Shown here: positions 1-7,832 of the stretch, piece after piece | How the letters are laid out: each line of letters starts with the position of its first letter | Numbering within the stretch: the stretch's first letter is position 1 | Assembly (NCBI GenBank): GCA_029553585.1 | Contig: JAKPKS010000251.1 | Span: 1-44,560, forward strand | From: Candidatus Atribacteria bacterium | GTDB taxonomy: Bacteria > Atribacterota > Phoenicimicrobiia > Phoenicimicrobiales > Stramentimicrobiaceae | Length of the DNA: 44,560 bases | Reading direction: 5' to 3' | Program-made: the position numbers and the translations under genes | The notes under the pieces: generated by a model | Database searches by the model: none | What the model was told of the DNA's origin: nothing | What the model saw: only the letters and a program-made list of their open reading frames with translations

Positions 1-1023
1 ACACTCATCAATCTCCCTCAATCTTTTTTCCAAAAACTCTTCTTTTTCAACCAGTTTATACTGTTGTTTATTTAGAATTTTGTTTATTGACTGATAGAGT
101 TCTTGTTTTTTTTCTTGCTGGTTAAGCTGTTCATAGAGAGATTCTAGGCAGAGCGAAACCCGGCTAAATGGTGAATATACTATCCCTGGTTGTGCCGCTG
201 GATTAATCAAGGAGTAGTCAAAGGCTTTACCACTATTTTTATCAACCAGCAATACAGGCGAGATATCCTGTTTAATTATTCTTTCCCTTAAATGATTAAA
301 TTTTTCCCAGAGTGGAATAATCTGATCAGAAGAGATTTTGGTAAGTGTCTGTTCTGGGGGATAGTTTAAAAAAAAAGCTATTTCCCGAGCACTTTTAATG
401 CTAATTCCCTGAAAGCTGATAACCAGAAATTGTTCTAAATAATCTGACGGAGCTTCTGACTTAGCTTTCTCAATCACAGTAAGGAATTGTTCTTTACTGA
501 TTGTTAACGGGTTCAATTTATGCTGGGCTGGAGGAGATTTATAGAGCACCCCTGGTTTAATCTCACGATATCTATTCAGGTCTGAGCCAACTTGTTTAAA
601 TGAGATTCTAATAAAACCATGCTCGTCAACCAGAATTGCATTGCTATGTTTGCCCATAAATTCAATAATTAATTTATATTCTATTGCAGGTCCAAACTTG
701 TGGTATGTCTGTAGGGTAAGCTGGACTATACGATCAAAATTTACCTGCTCTATTGCCAATAGCCGGCTACCCTTAAGCAGGCTGTTCAGTTGCTGGATAA
801 ATGCCGAACTATGATTATCGGCAAGCGGGATTAGTTCACTTAAAAAGAAAGCCATGCGGTCAGGTCTAAGAGAAAAAAACAATCGTTGTTCATCCTGATT
901 AGTTTTTAGAATCAGCATTATACCAAATTGACCAACTTGACGGAAATCAATTATCTTAGCTGTGGAAAACTGGTTTTTAAGCTCAGAGAGTACCAGTGCC
1001 AGGGCAATACTATCAAGTATCAT
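1..1023 (-). CDS. rqcH: RqcH/NFACT family ribosome quality-control protein, N-terminal part (gene runs off the window)
   Basis: The reverse strand is open from the ATG at 1023 down to base 1, giving about 341 residues; the C-terminus lies outside. A GGAGAG ribosome binding site sits six bases upstream of the ATG. The start MILDSIALALVLSELKN and the stretch EFMGKHSNAILVDE near residue 120 are typical of the NFACT-N domain (Rqc2/FbpA family). The last visible residues (KLVEKEEFLEKRLREIDE) look like the start of the coiled coil. By family knowledge, RqcH binds obstructed 50S subunits and recruits tRNA-Ala to add alanine tails to stalled peptides; some relatives were described as fibronectin-binding proteins. 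The gene is divergent from yicC. Family assignment is confident; the function in this organism is inferred. Confidence 0.88.
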   Translation of the reverse strand, partial: MILDSIALALVLSELKNQFSTAKIIDFRQVGQFGIMLILKTNQDEQRLFFSLRPDRMAFFLSELIPLADNHSSAFIQQLNSLLKGSRLLAIEQVNFDRIVQLTLQTYHKFGPAIEYKLIIEFMGKHSNAILVDEHGFIRISFKQVGSDLNRYREIKPGVLYKSPPAQHKLNPLTISKEQFLTVIEKAKSEAPSDYLEQFLVISFQGISIKSAREIAFFLNYPPEQTLTKISSDQIIPLWEKFNHLRERIIKQDISPVLLVDKNSGKAFDYSLINPAAQPGIVYSPFSRVSLCLESLYEQLNQQEKKQELYQSINKILNKQQYKLVEKEEFLEKRLREIDEC

Positions 1024-1078
1024 CTCTTCTCTCCGTTTTTTTTGAAATAGGAACAAGTTTTGTTCTGATTACAGATTA

Positions 1079-1107
1079 TTTATAATATATTTAGTGCATA
1101 TGGTCAA
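1079..1107 (-). promoter_or_regulatory. Predicted sigma-A-type promoter for rqcH
   Basis: Read on the minus strand, TTGACC (1102-1107), a 17-base spacer and TATAAA (1079-1084) give a good -35/-10 match directed at the rqcH start, with a leader of roughly 50 bases. Confidence 0.5.
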
Positions 1108-1154
1108 GAAATTTCTATTCTATAAAGACAGTTGTATAAGCAGGTATGATATAT

Positions 1155-1183
1155 TTGACAGGGACAGGGGAATTACCTAAAAT
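1155..1183 (+). promoter_or_regulatory. Predicted promoter for the yicC-remA-gmk-coaBC-priA cluster
   Basis: A perfect -35 TTGACA (1155-1160), a 17-base spacer and TAAAAT (1178-1183) lie 36 bases before the yicC start codon. No comparable promoter or terminator was seen further down the cluster, so this may drive a long operon. Confidence 0.65.
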
Positions 1184-1218
1184 GATTGTAAAATAAGAGG
1201 AATTGAAAGGAGAATTAT

Positions 1219-2094
1219 TTGGCTAAAAGTATGACCGGCTTCGGGATGAGTGAGGCGGTAGTGGATGGCATTACCTCTGTTATAGAGATAAAGACGGTAA
1301 ATAATCGTTATTGTGATATCAAGGTGAAGATGCCTATCTCCTCTCTGGATATTCTACAGAGAATTGAAAACATCATACAGCAGAGTATCAAGAGGGGGAC
1401 AGTTAGTGTCTTTATAAAAATTGAAGATGGTTGTGATCGTATCAGCCAGATAAAGCTAAATGAAGACCTGCTAAGGTCTTATTTGCAATCCTTAGAGCAA
1501 CTGAAAGAGATTGCCCAATTAAAAGAGGAAATAAACCTGGGGGCAGTTCTTCGTTGTAAAGAAATATTTGAATTTATCAAAACAGAAGAAGAGGGGAAAA
1601 AGTGGGAATCTATCCAGGTTTCTCTGAAGCAAGCCCTTGATTTATTGGTAGAGAGCAGAGAAGAGGAAGGAAATAGATTGATGAAGGATATTCTAAAAAG
1701 TGTAACCTGTATGAAAAAAATAGTGAAAGAGATAGAAGAAGATAAGAAAGGGTGCTTTCCAGAGTATCAGGAGAAACTAAAAGAAAGAATAAAACAGCTT
1801 ACTGAAGGAATTACGCTCGATGAGGGCAGAATGGAGATAGAGGCAGCTTTCTTAGCACAAAAGAGTGACATTACGGAAGAGTTAACCAGGTTAAAGAGTC
1901 ATTTTACCCAGTTGAACAGGATTGCCGGCAATAAGACACCTATTGGACGAAAATTAGAGTTTTATACTCAGGAGATGGGGAGAGAAATCAATACTATAGG
2001 CGCAAAGTCAATTGCTCAGAGTATAGGGCAAAAGGTAATCAGACTAAAGGATGAATTGGAAAAAATTAAAGAACAGGCTAGAAATATTGAATGA
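1219..2094 (+). CDS. yicC: YicC/YloC family endoribonuclease
   Basis: This 291-residue protein has the hallmarks of the YicC/YloC family. The N-terminus reads MAKSMTGFG, EIKTVNNRY follows near residue 24, and the C-terminal DUF1732 signature EFYTQEMGREINTIGAKS is near residue 245. E. coli YicC and B. subtilis YloC have been described as endoribonucleases acting on small RNAs or mRNA. The start is a TTG with AGGAG six bases upstream; an ATG four codons later has no better site. The gene opens a Firmicutes-like cluster, and remA follows after 15 bases. Length and motifs are normal. Identification is confident; RNase activity is taken from the family. Confidence 0.92.
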   Translation: MAKSMTGFGMSEAVVDGITSVIEIKTVNNRYCDIKVKMPISSLDILQRIENIIQQSIKRGTVSVFIKIEDGCDRISQIKLNEDLLRSYLQSLEQLKEIAQLKEEINLGAVLRCKEIFEFIKTEEEGKKWESIQVSLKQALDLLVESREEEGNRLMKDILKSVTCMKKIVKEIEEDKKGCFPEYQEKLKERIKQLTEGITLDEGRMEIEAAFLAQKSDITEELTRLKSHFTQLNRIAGNKTPIGRKLEFYTQEMGREINTIGAKSIAQSIGQKVIRLKDELEKIKEQARNIE

Positions 2095-2109
2095 AACAGG
2101 AGTTTTTTT

Positions 2110-2370
2110 ATGAGTAAAACCATGATGAATATTGGTTTCGGAAACTATGTTAATTTAGAAAAAGTGCTAACCATTTTAGACCCAAACTCAGCTCCGATGA
2201 AGAGGTTAAGAGAAGAGGCAAAACAAGCTCAAAAACTGATAAATGCGACTTATGGACGACCGACCAGGTCCATAATTATTATGGATAGTAACCATATTGT
2301 TCTCTCCGCCTTACAGCCGGAGACATTGGTAAACCGGTTAAGCAGTTTTCCAAAACGGGAAAATGAATAA
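2110..2370 (+). CDS. remA: RemA-like DUF370 DNA-binding regulator
   Basis: This 86-residue protein matches the RemA/DUF370 family: it begins with an IGFGNYVN motif, has YGRPTRSIIIMD in the middle (about residues 48-59), and ends with VLSALQPETLVNRL. B. subtilis RemA forms ring-shaped oligomers and activates biofilm matrix and osmoprotection genes, but the family is much wider than biofilm formers and its role elsewhere is poorly known. AGGAG lies seven bases before the ATG. The yicC-remA-gmk order is the same as in Bacillus (yloC-ylzA-gmk). The family call is firm; the regulatory targets here are unknown. Confidence 0.9.
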   Translation: MSKTMMNIGFGNYVNLEKVLTILDPNSAPMKRLREEAKQAQKLINATYGRPTRSIIIMDSNHIVLSALQPETLVNRLSSFPKRENE

Positions 2371-2391
2371 TTTATATACAGGTGGATAAAA

Positions 2392-2982
2392 ATGAAGAGA
2401 GAACAAGGCAGCCTGTTTGTTATTTCCGGGCCTTCAGGGGTGGGCAAGGGAACCCTCAGAAAAAAATTGTTTGAACAGATGCCAAATCTACGTTATTCAG
2501 TCTCGGTAACTACCAGGGAGCCCAGAGAAGAAGAACAGGAAGGGCATGATTATTTTTTCGTCGATGAAGAGACTTTTCAAGAGTATATTAAGCTGAACAA
2601 ATTCGCTGAATGGGCTAAGGTACATGGAGATTACAAAGGCACCCTATTAAGTACCATCGAAAAAACACTTGCCGGAGGGTTTGATCTATTATTAGAAATT
2701 GATGTTCGGGGAGCCTTGCAGATAAAGGAGAAATATCCGGAAGGCATCTTCATCTTTATTGCCCCACCCTCCTGGGAGAAGCTGGAAGATAGGCTTAGAG
2801 GAAGAAAAACGGAAGGAGAAGACGAACTTAAAAAGAGATTAGATGATGCCCATTTTGAGATGGAACATATCAGATTCTACGATTATCTGATTATCAATAA
2901 TCAGATAGAGAGGGCGGTAGAGGAACTGAAAGCTATTATAACCAGCGAAAGGTGCCGAATTAAAGATAAGAAAAAATGTTAA
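2392..2982 (+). CDS. gmk: Guanylate kinase
   Basis: Guanylate kinase converts GMP and ATP to GDP and ADP in the cytoplasm. The 196-residue protein carries the P-loop SGPSGVGKGT near residue 10, the GMP-binding stretch SVTTREPREEEQEGHDYFF (about 38-56), and LLEIDVRGALQIK near residue 99. The length is slightly under the usual 200-210. The ATG is preceded by AGGTGG at six bases. It lies 21 bases after remA. In Bacillus, rpoZ follows gmk; here only 31 bases separate gmk from coaBC, so rpoZ is not at this locus. Confidence 0.95.
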   Translation: MKREQGSLFVISGPSGVGKGTLRKKLFEQMPNLRYSVSVTTREPREEEQEGHDYFFVDEETFQEYIKLNKFAEWAKVHGDYKGTLLSTIEKTLAGGFDLLLEIDVRGALQIKEKYPEGIFIFIAPPSWEKLEDRLRGRKTEGEDELKKRLDDAHFEMEHIRFYDYLIINNQIERAVEELKAIITSERCRIKDKKKC

Positions 2983-3013
2983 TAAGAAATTTTGAAGATG
3001 TAGGGAATCAGCC

Positions 3014-4249
3014 ATGGCTTTAGAAAAGAAAACTATAAAAAATATTTTATTAGGTGTCACAGGTGGAATTGCAGCTTATAAATGTGCAGAATTAGTACGT
3101 TTAATAAAAAAGGAGGGTTTCCAGGTTAAGGTGGTGCTAACCCGCAATGCAACCCGATTTATCACTCCACTTACTATGGCAGTACTGTCGGAGAATAAGG
3201 TCTATACCGGTCTTTTTTCTGCCGATGAAGAGGACCAGGAAATCAGGCATATTTCATTGGCACACTGGGCTGACATGATTGTTATAGCGCCTGCTTCCGC
3301 CAATACCGTGGCTAAATTAGCTTATGGTATTGCTGATGATTTGCTCAGTTCTACCATATTGGCCTTTGAGGGAGAGGTAGTTCTGGCTCCCGCTATGAAC
3401 ATGGTTATGATAAAGAATCCTGTGGTTAAAGATAATATCCGCTATCTGCTTCAGAAAGGCTACTACTTTATCGATACCGGGAAAGGCAGTCTGGCCTGTG
3501 GCGACTATGGTGATGGCAGGATGGCAGAACCTGCAGAAATCCTTAAGTTTTTGAATAAAAGAATAGCCCGGTCTCATTCTTTAAGTAATAAAAAGATACT
3601 GATTACTGCCTCTGCAACCAGAGAACCTCTGGATCAGGTTCGGTTTATCTCCAATTATTCCACTGGTAAGATGGGTTTTGCTTTAGCTGAAGCAGCTCGG
3701 AAGCGTGGAGCTGAGGTAATCCTCATTACCGGGCCAACTTTTCTGACGGACATAGTAGGGGTTACCACTATCAGGGTAAATAGCGCTGCTGAAATGAGAG
3801 AACAGGTGGTTTCTCATTTTGAAAAATCCGATGTCTTTATTTCAGCGGCTGCCGTAGCAGACTTTCGTCCGGTCAGGCAATTTGCCGGAAAGATTAAAAA
3901 AGAAGAAAATGATACGATAATGTTAGAATTGGGAAAGAATGTAGATATTCTGAAAGAGGCTGGAGAAAAAAAAGAGAGACAGCTCCTGATAGGATTTGCC
4001 GCAGAGGCAGAGAAACTGAATGAAAATGCCCTGTCCAAACTGAAATCTAAAAATTTAGATTACATTGTGGTCAATGATATCACCAGAGAAGATAGCGGAT
4101 TCGGGACTGATACCAATAAAGTATCCATCATTAATCGCAAAGAAGAGGTTACCGATCTGCCCCTTATGAGCAAAAATGAGTTAGCAGAATACATCTTTGA
4201 TCTGATAACCTCCCATTTTGAGCAACACAATAAGGGTATAATAGTGTGA
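3014..4249 (+). CDS. coaBC: Bifunctional phosphopantothenoylcysteine decarboxylase/phosphopantothenate-cysteine ligase
   Basis: CoaBC carries out two steps of coenzyme A synthesis: ligation of cysteine to 4'-phosphopantothenate, then FMN-dependent decarboxylation. The N-terminal CoaC half shows the flavin-binding GVTGGIAAYK (residues 14-23), ASANTVAKLAYGIADD, the PAMN substrate motif and the catalytic cysteine in LACGDYGDGRM. The CoaB half begins near residue 195 with ITASATREPLDQVRFISN, followed by AAAVADFRP and an IKK segment. At 411 residues it has the normal bifunctional length. A weak AGGGA site precedes the ATG. CoaE is encoded separately at 38620. The stop codon overlaps the priA start region. 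Confidence 0.95.
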   Translation: MALEKKTIKNILLGVTGGIAAYKCAELVRLIKKEGFQVKVVLTRNATRFITPLTMAVLSENKVYTGLFSADEEDQEIRHISLAHWADMIVIAPASANTVAKLAYGIADDLLSSTILAFEGEVVLAPAMNMVMIKNPVVKDNIRYLLQKGYYFIDTGKGSLACGDYGDGRMAEPAEILKFLNKRIARSHSLSNKKILITASATREPLDQVRFISNYSTGKMGFALAEAARKRGAEVILITGPTFLTDIVGVTTIRVNSAAEMREQVVSHFEKSDVFISAAAVADFRPVRQFAGKIKKEENDTIMLELGKNVDILKEAGEKKERQLLIGFAAEAEKLNENALSKLKSKNLDYIVVNDITREDSGFGTDTNKVSIINRKEEVTDLPLMSKNELAEYIFDLITSHFEQHNKGIIV

Positions 4250-6231
4250 TGAATAACCAGAAAATTGCAGAGGTCCTCCCCCTGAAGTTAAATCTCAATC
4301 ATGGTTTTTATTATCTCATTCCCGAACATTTGAAAGGGGAAGTTGAGGCAGGCAAGAGGGTAATCATACCTTTCCGCAATAAAAAAAAAGTTGGTATTAT
4401 CTTAACTGTATCTACTGAAACGGAATTCAGAGATTTAAAAGAAATTGAAGAGGTTCTGGACCCTGTTCCGTTACTATCTAAAGAAGTCCTGGCATTAACC
4501 TCCTGGATAGCCGATTATTACCTCTGTCCCCGGGGAACCATCATTTCATTGATTGCCCCTACGCAGATATTCACCAAAAAAATAGCTGCACTTGTAGAAC
4601 GCAACAGTTTAATTAAACCAGTTATGCCAAAAAGGTTGACTGGTAGTAATGATTCGGCTGAGCCGATACTCTTTCAGTACCGTAGTTTTAAAGAGAGAGA
4701 CCTTTACTATCTCCACCTGATAGAGAATACTATTGAGCAGGACAGGCAGGTTTTAATCCTCATTCCGGACCAATTCAGTGCCGGGGGGCTGAAAAAAAGA
4801 TTAACCAAAATATACGGGAAATCTCTGGCGTTCTTTGATAAAAAAGTGAGCACCACTCAAAAATATCTTCGCTTTCTAAGCGTACAGCAAGATGATCTTA
4901 AAGTAGTTATTGGTACCAGATCCAGTATCTTTCTGCCCTTTGGCCGGCTGGGCCTGATCATAGTGGAACGGGAGGAATCCCCTTTATATAAGGAAGAGAG
5001 AGCGCCTCATTATCATGCCCGGGAAGTAGCCCTGGCCAGGGGATTGGCAGAGCCATGCCAGGTAATCCTGGGCTCTCCAGCACCATCACTGGAAAGCTAC
5101 TGGCAAAGTAGCAAGAAAAATTATTCTTTGAAAACCTATGATGATCGTAATGATACCGTGCAAAAAAGTTTTCTCACCACTTATGTGGTAGATCTGGAAA
5201 AGGAAAAGTCTTTTCAGCGGGTTATCAGTTACCAGCTGCAAGAGTTGATCTCCCGAAATCTGCAGGAAAAGAAAGGGATAGTCCTGTTTCTGAATAGAAG
5301 AGGTTTTGCAGGTTATATTTTTTGTGCACATTGTGGTCAGGTATTGAAATGTACTCATTGTAATTCTTTGTTATCTTATATTAAAGAAGGGAATAAGAGA
5401 TTCATATTATGCCCTAAATGTGGGGAAAAAGTACCTGAAAACAGGCTTTGTCCCCGGTGTGGAGAAAAAGCCTTGAAACCAATGGGATTTGGGACTCAAT
5501 ATGTGGCAGATATTGTTCGTCGCATGTTTCCTAAGGCTGTAGTGCAATGTTTTGATAGTGATATTGCTCCAAACCTGAGAATTCAGCAGCAGCTTCTGAA
5601 TAGATTTAAAAAGAGAGAAATAGATATATTGATCGGAACCCAGCTCTTATCTGGTAAATTGGATTACCAGAAGGTCGAACTGATGGGGTTTATTCTAATT
5701 GACCATCTTTTAAATATTCCAGATTACAGGTCTGCAGAAATTACCTTTCAATTGATGTATCAGATAGCTTTAAATTTAGAGGAACAAAAAAAACCAAAGA
5801 CCTTATTGATTCAAACCTGTCAGCCGGAACACCACAGTCTGCAGGCTATCAAAAAGTTGAATTACCCCTTATTTTACCAGCAGGAAATAGAACTCAGGAA
5901 AGAGTTAGAATATCCGCCCTTTACCAGAATGATAAAGGTTGATTTTATTGGTTCAGGTAGAGAGTCAGTAAAAAAAGAAGCTCAGGAATTTAGGGAATTC
6001 ATAGGGCAATCCGGAATAGGACCGATGGTAGGGCGACATATTTTTCTGAGTGAAGATAACAGGATTAGAACAGACCAGAAGGGCGACAACCAGCTGGGTT
6101 TTTTATTGAAGATACAGGAGAAAAATCATAATTTTGAAAAGGTTCGCCAAATATTATTCCCTTATATTTTAAAATATCCAAAAAATAAGGTAAAATTAAT
6201 GGTAAATGTTGAGCCTCTAAAACTGTTTTAG
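4246..6231 (+). CDS. priA: PriA-like primosomal protein N' lacking helicase motifs
   Basis: This 661-residue protein is PriA over its whole length: N-terminal 3'BD-like region, IGTRSSIF (222-229), LFLNRRGFAGY (347-357), and eight paired zinc-binding cysteines at 360, 363, 369, 372, 389, 392, 402 and 405. The ATPase core is eroded. Where GVTGSGKT is expected it reads YRSFKERD (145-152), the DEEH box is EREE (241-244), GSATPS is GSPAPS, and the motif VI region that normally ends in arginines reads QIALNLEE (506-513). The frame is intact with no internal stop. PriA normally reloads the replicative helicase at stalled forks; here a scaffold role without unwinding is likely. The start is GTG at 4246 or ATG at 4249, the latter in a TGATG overlap with coaBC. 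Confidence 0.9.
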   Translation: MMNNQKIAEVLPLKLNLNHGFYYLIPEHLKGEVEAGKRVIIPFRNKKKVGIILTVSTETEFRDLKEIEEVLDPVPLLSKEVLALTSWIADYYLCPRGTIISLIAPTQIFTKKIAALVERNSLIKPVMPKRLTGSNDSAEPILFQYRSFKERDLYYLHLIENTIEQDRQVLILIPDQFSAGGLKKRLTKIYGKSLAFFDKKVSTTQKYLRFLSVQQDDLKVVIGTRSSIFLPFGRLGLIIVEREESPLYKEERAPHYHAREVALARGLAEPCQVILGSPAPSLESYWQSSKKNYSLKTYDDRNDTVQKSFLTTYVVDLEKEKSFQRVISYQLQELISRNLQEKKGIVLFLNRRGFAGYIFCAHCGQVLKCTHCNSLLSYIKEGNKRFILCPKCGEKVPENRLCPRCGEKALKPMGFGTQYVADIVRRMFPKAVVQCFDSDIAPNLRIQQQLLNRFKKREIDILIGTQLLSGKLDYQKVELMGFILIDHLLNIPDYRSAEITFQLMYQIALNLEEQKKPKTLLIQTCQPEHHSLQAIKKLNYPLFYQQEIELRKELEYPPFTRMIKVDFIGSGRESVKKEAQEFREFIGQSGIGPMVGRHIFLSEDNRIRTDQKGDNQLGFLLKIQEKNHNFEKVRQILFPYILKYPKNKVKLMVNVEPLKLF

Positions 6232-6250
6232 GATGGGGGGAGTATTTATT

Positions 6251-6766
6251 ATGGCAATATTAAAATTAGAAAAATACGGCTCTTCTGTTTTAAGGGAAAA
6301 GTCATTACCGGTTGACAAGATTGATGATGAGATCAGGAGATTGGTGCAGGACATGATTGAGACAATGTATGCCGAATCGGGTGTGGGATTAGCCGCACCC
6401 CAGGTAGGTATTTCTAAACGAATAATTGTGATAGATACCGAAGAAGAGGGGGTAATAGTTTTAATCAACCCTGTTATCGTAAAAAAAGAAGGGGAGTTAC
6501 ATGAAGAAGAGGGATGCCTCAGTGTACCTGGTGTCTACTCCCCGGTGCGTCGGTTCTCCAGGGTTACCGTAGAGGCCATGGATCTAAATGAAAAAAAATT
6601 TCAGATTACCCAGGAAGGAATGCTGGCAATTGCCCTACAGCATGAAATTGACCACCTAAATGGCTATCTTTTCGTAGACAGATTGAATCCAGCCAGGAGA
6701 TTGATGTTGAAAGATGAGTTAAAAAATATAGAAGAAGGTAAACAAGATGAGGTGATAAGAGAGTGA
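6251..6766 (+). CDS. def: Peptide deformylase
   Basis: Peptide deformylase removes the formyl group from nascent N-formylmethionine proteins using a bound metal. All three signature motifs are present: GVGLAAPQVG, EEGCLSVPG with the metal-binding cysteine, and QHEIDHLNG with the two metal-binding histidines and the catalytic glutamate. I chose the ATG at 6251, about ten bases after GGGGGAG, because family members begin MAILKI-like; the upstream in-frame ATG at 6233 would run through that ribosome binding site. The product is 171 residues, normal for the family. The stop overlaps the fmt start (GTGA), indicating translational coupling with formyltransferase. Confidence 0.95.
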   Translation: MAILKLEKYGSSVLREKSLPVDKIDDEIRRLVQDMIETMYAESGVGLAAPQVGISKRIIVIDTEEEGVIVLINPVIVKKEGELHEEEGCLSVPGVYSPVRRFSRVTVEAMDLNEKKFQITQEGMLAIALQHEIDHLNGYLFVDRLNPARRLMLKDELKNIEEGKQDEVIRE

Positions 6767-7713
6767 GAATAATTTTTATGGGCACCTCTTCCTTTGGGGT
6801 ACCCATTTTAAAGAAGCTGATTGACTTGAGGAAGGATATAGTGGCAGTCATTACCCAGCCTGATCGGCCTTGTGGCAGGGGGAAAAAAACCCAGCCATCT
6901 CCTATAAAAACAGTGGCGCTGCAGTCTGATTTAAATGTTATACAGCCGGAGGATATTAATGATAAAAAAACAATTTCAGAAATTAGAAGACTCCAGCCTG
7001 ATTTAATAATTCTGGTGGCTTATGGACAGATACTCTCGAGTCAGGTATTGAAACTTCCATCTAAGGGCTGTTTAAATATTCACCCATCTTTATTACCCAA
7101 ATATAAGGGACCGGCACCCATCAACTGGACGCTTATCAAAGGTGAAGAGGAGACCGGTATTACTTTTTTATTTATGAATGAAAAAATCGATGCCGGTGAT
7201 GTAATTTTCCAGAAAAGAATAAAGATATTACCCGGAGAGAATTTTGAGGAGTTACACAGTCGATTGGCTGCTCAAAGTGCACAATTGCTGCCAGAGGTAT
7301 TGTTTACTGTTGAAAAGGGAGAATATAAAAAAATCCCCCAGCCTAAAGAGAAATATTTTTATGCCCGAAAACTTTGCAAAGAGGATTGCCGGATAGACTG
7401 GAATCAGAATAGTAAAGAAGTTGTTAACCTGATCAGGGGTCTCACCTTTTTACCCTGTGCCTATACCGAATATAAGGGGAAAAGAATCAAAATTGTAGAG
7501 GCAGTCCGGTCAGAACGATTAGAAGAACCGAAAAAAGCTCTCAGGCAACAACCGGGAACCATAGTAGAGCTGAGTAAAAATGGGATAATGGTGTTAGCTG
7601 GTGATGGAAATATGGTAACAATTAAAAAGGTTATTCCAGCCGGTTCCCAGGAAATGGATGCCTCCGAGTTTATAAACGGCTACCAGATGAAAACAGGAGA
7701 CTCATTTCAGTAA
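6763..7713 (+). CDS. fmt: Methionyl-tRNA formyltransferase
   Basis: Fmt transfers a formyl group from 10-formyltetrahydrofolate to initiator methionyl-tRNA. The N-terminal catalytic domain shows FMGTSSFGVP, QPDRPCGRGKK (tRNA-contact loop), NIHPSLLPKYKGPAPINW with the catalytic Asn and His, and EKIDAGDVI with the catalytic Asp. The C-terminal OB-like domain follows from about residue 205. At 316 residues the length is normal. It starts at a GTG overlapping the def stop, with AGGTG upstream, so def and fmt are co-translated as in many bacteria. Confidence 0.95.
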   Translation: MRIIFMGTSSFGVPILKKLIDLRKDIVAVITQPDRPCGRGKKTQPSPIKTVALQSDLNVIQPEDINDKKTISEIRRLQPDLIILVAYGQILSSQVLKLPSKGCLNIHPSLLPKYKGPAPINWTLIKGEEETGITFLFMNEKIDAGDVIFQKRIKILPGENFEELHSRLAAQSAQLLPEVLFTVEKGEYKKIPQPKEKYFYARKLCKEDCRIDWNQNSKEVVNLIRGLTFLPCAYTEYKGKRIKIVEAVRSERLEEPKKALRQQPGTIVELSKNGIMVLAGDGNMVTIKKVIPAGSQEMDASEFINGYQMKTGDSFQ

Positions 7714-7832
7714 AGCTATCTTTTATATGACACAGTATAGATTATTATTAACCAGAAGAAAATATATTACCCTCAAAATTATATTTTTAACCATATTAAG
7801 TTCAATTAAGAAGACTTATAAAGGTAAGACCC

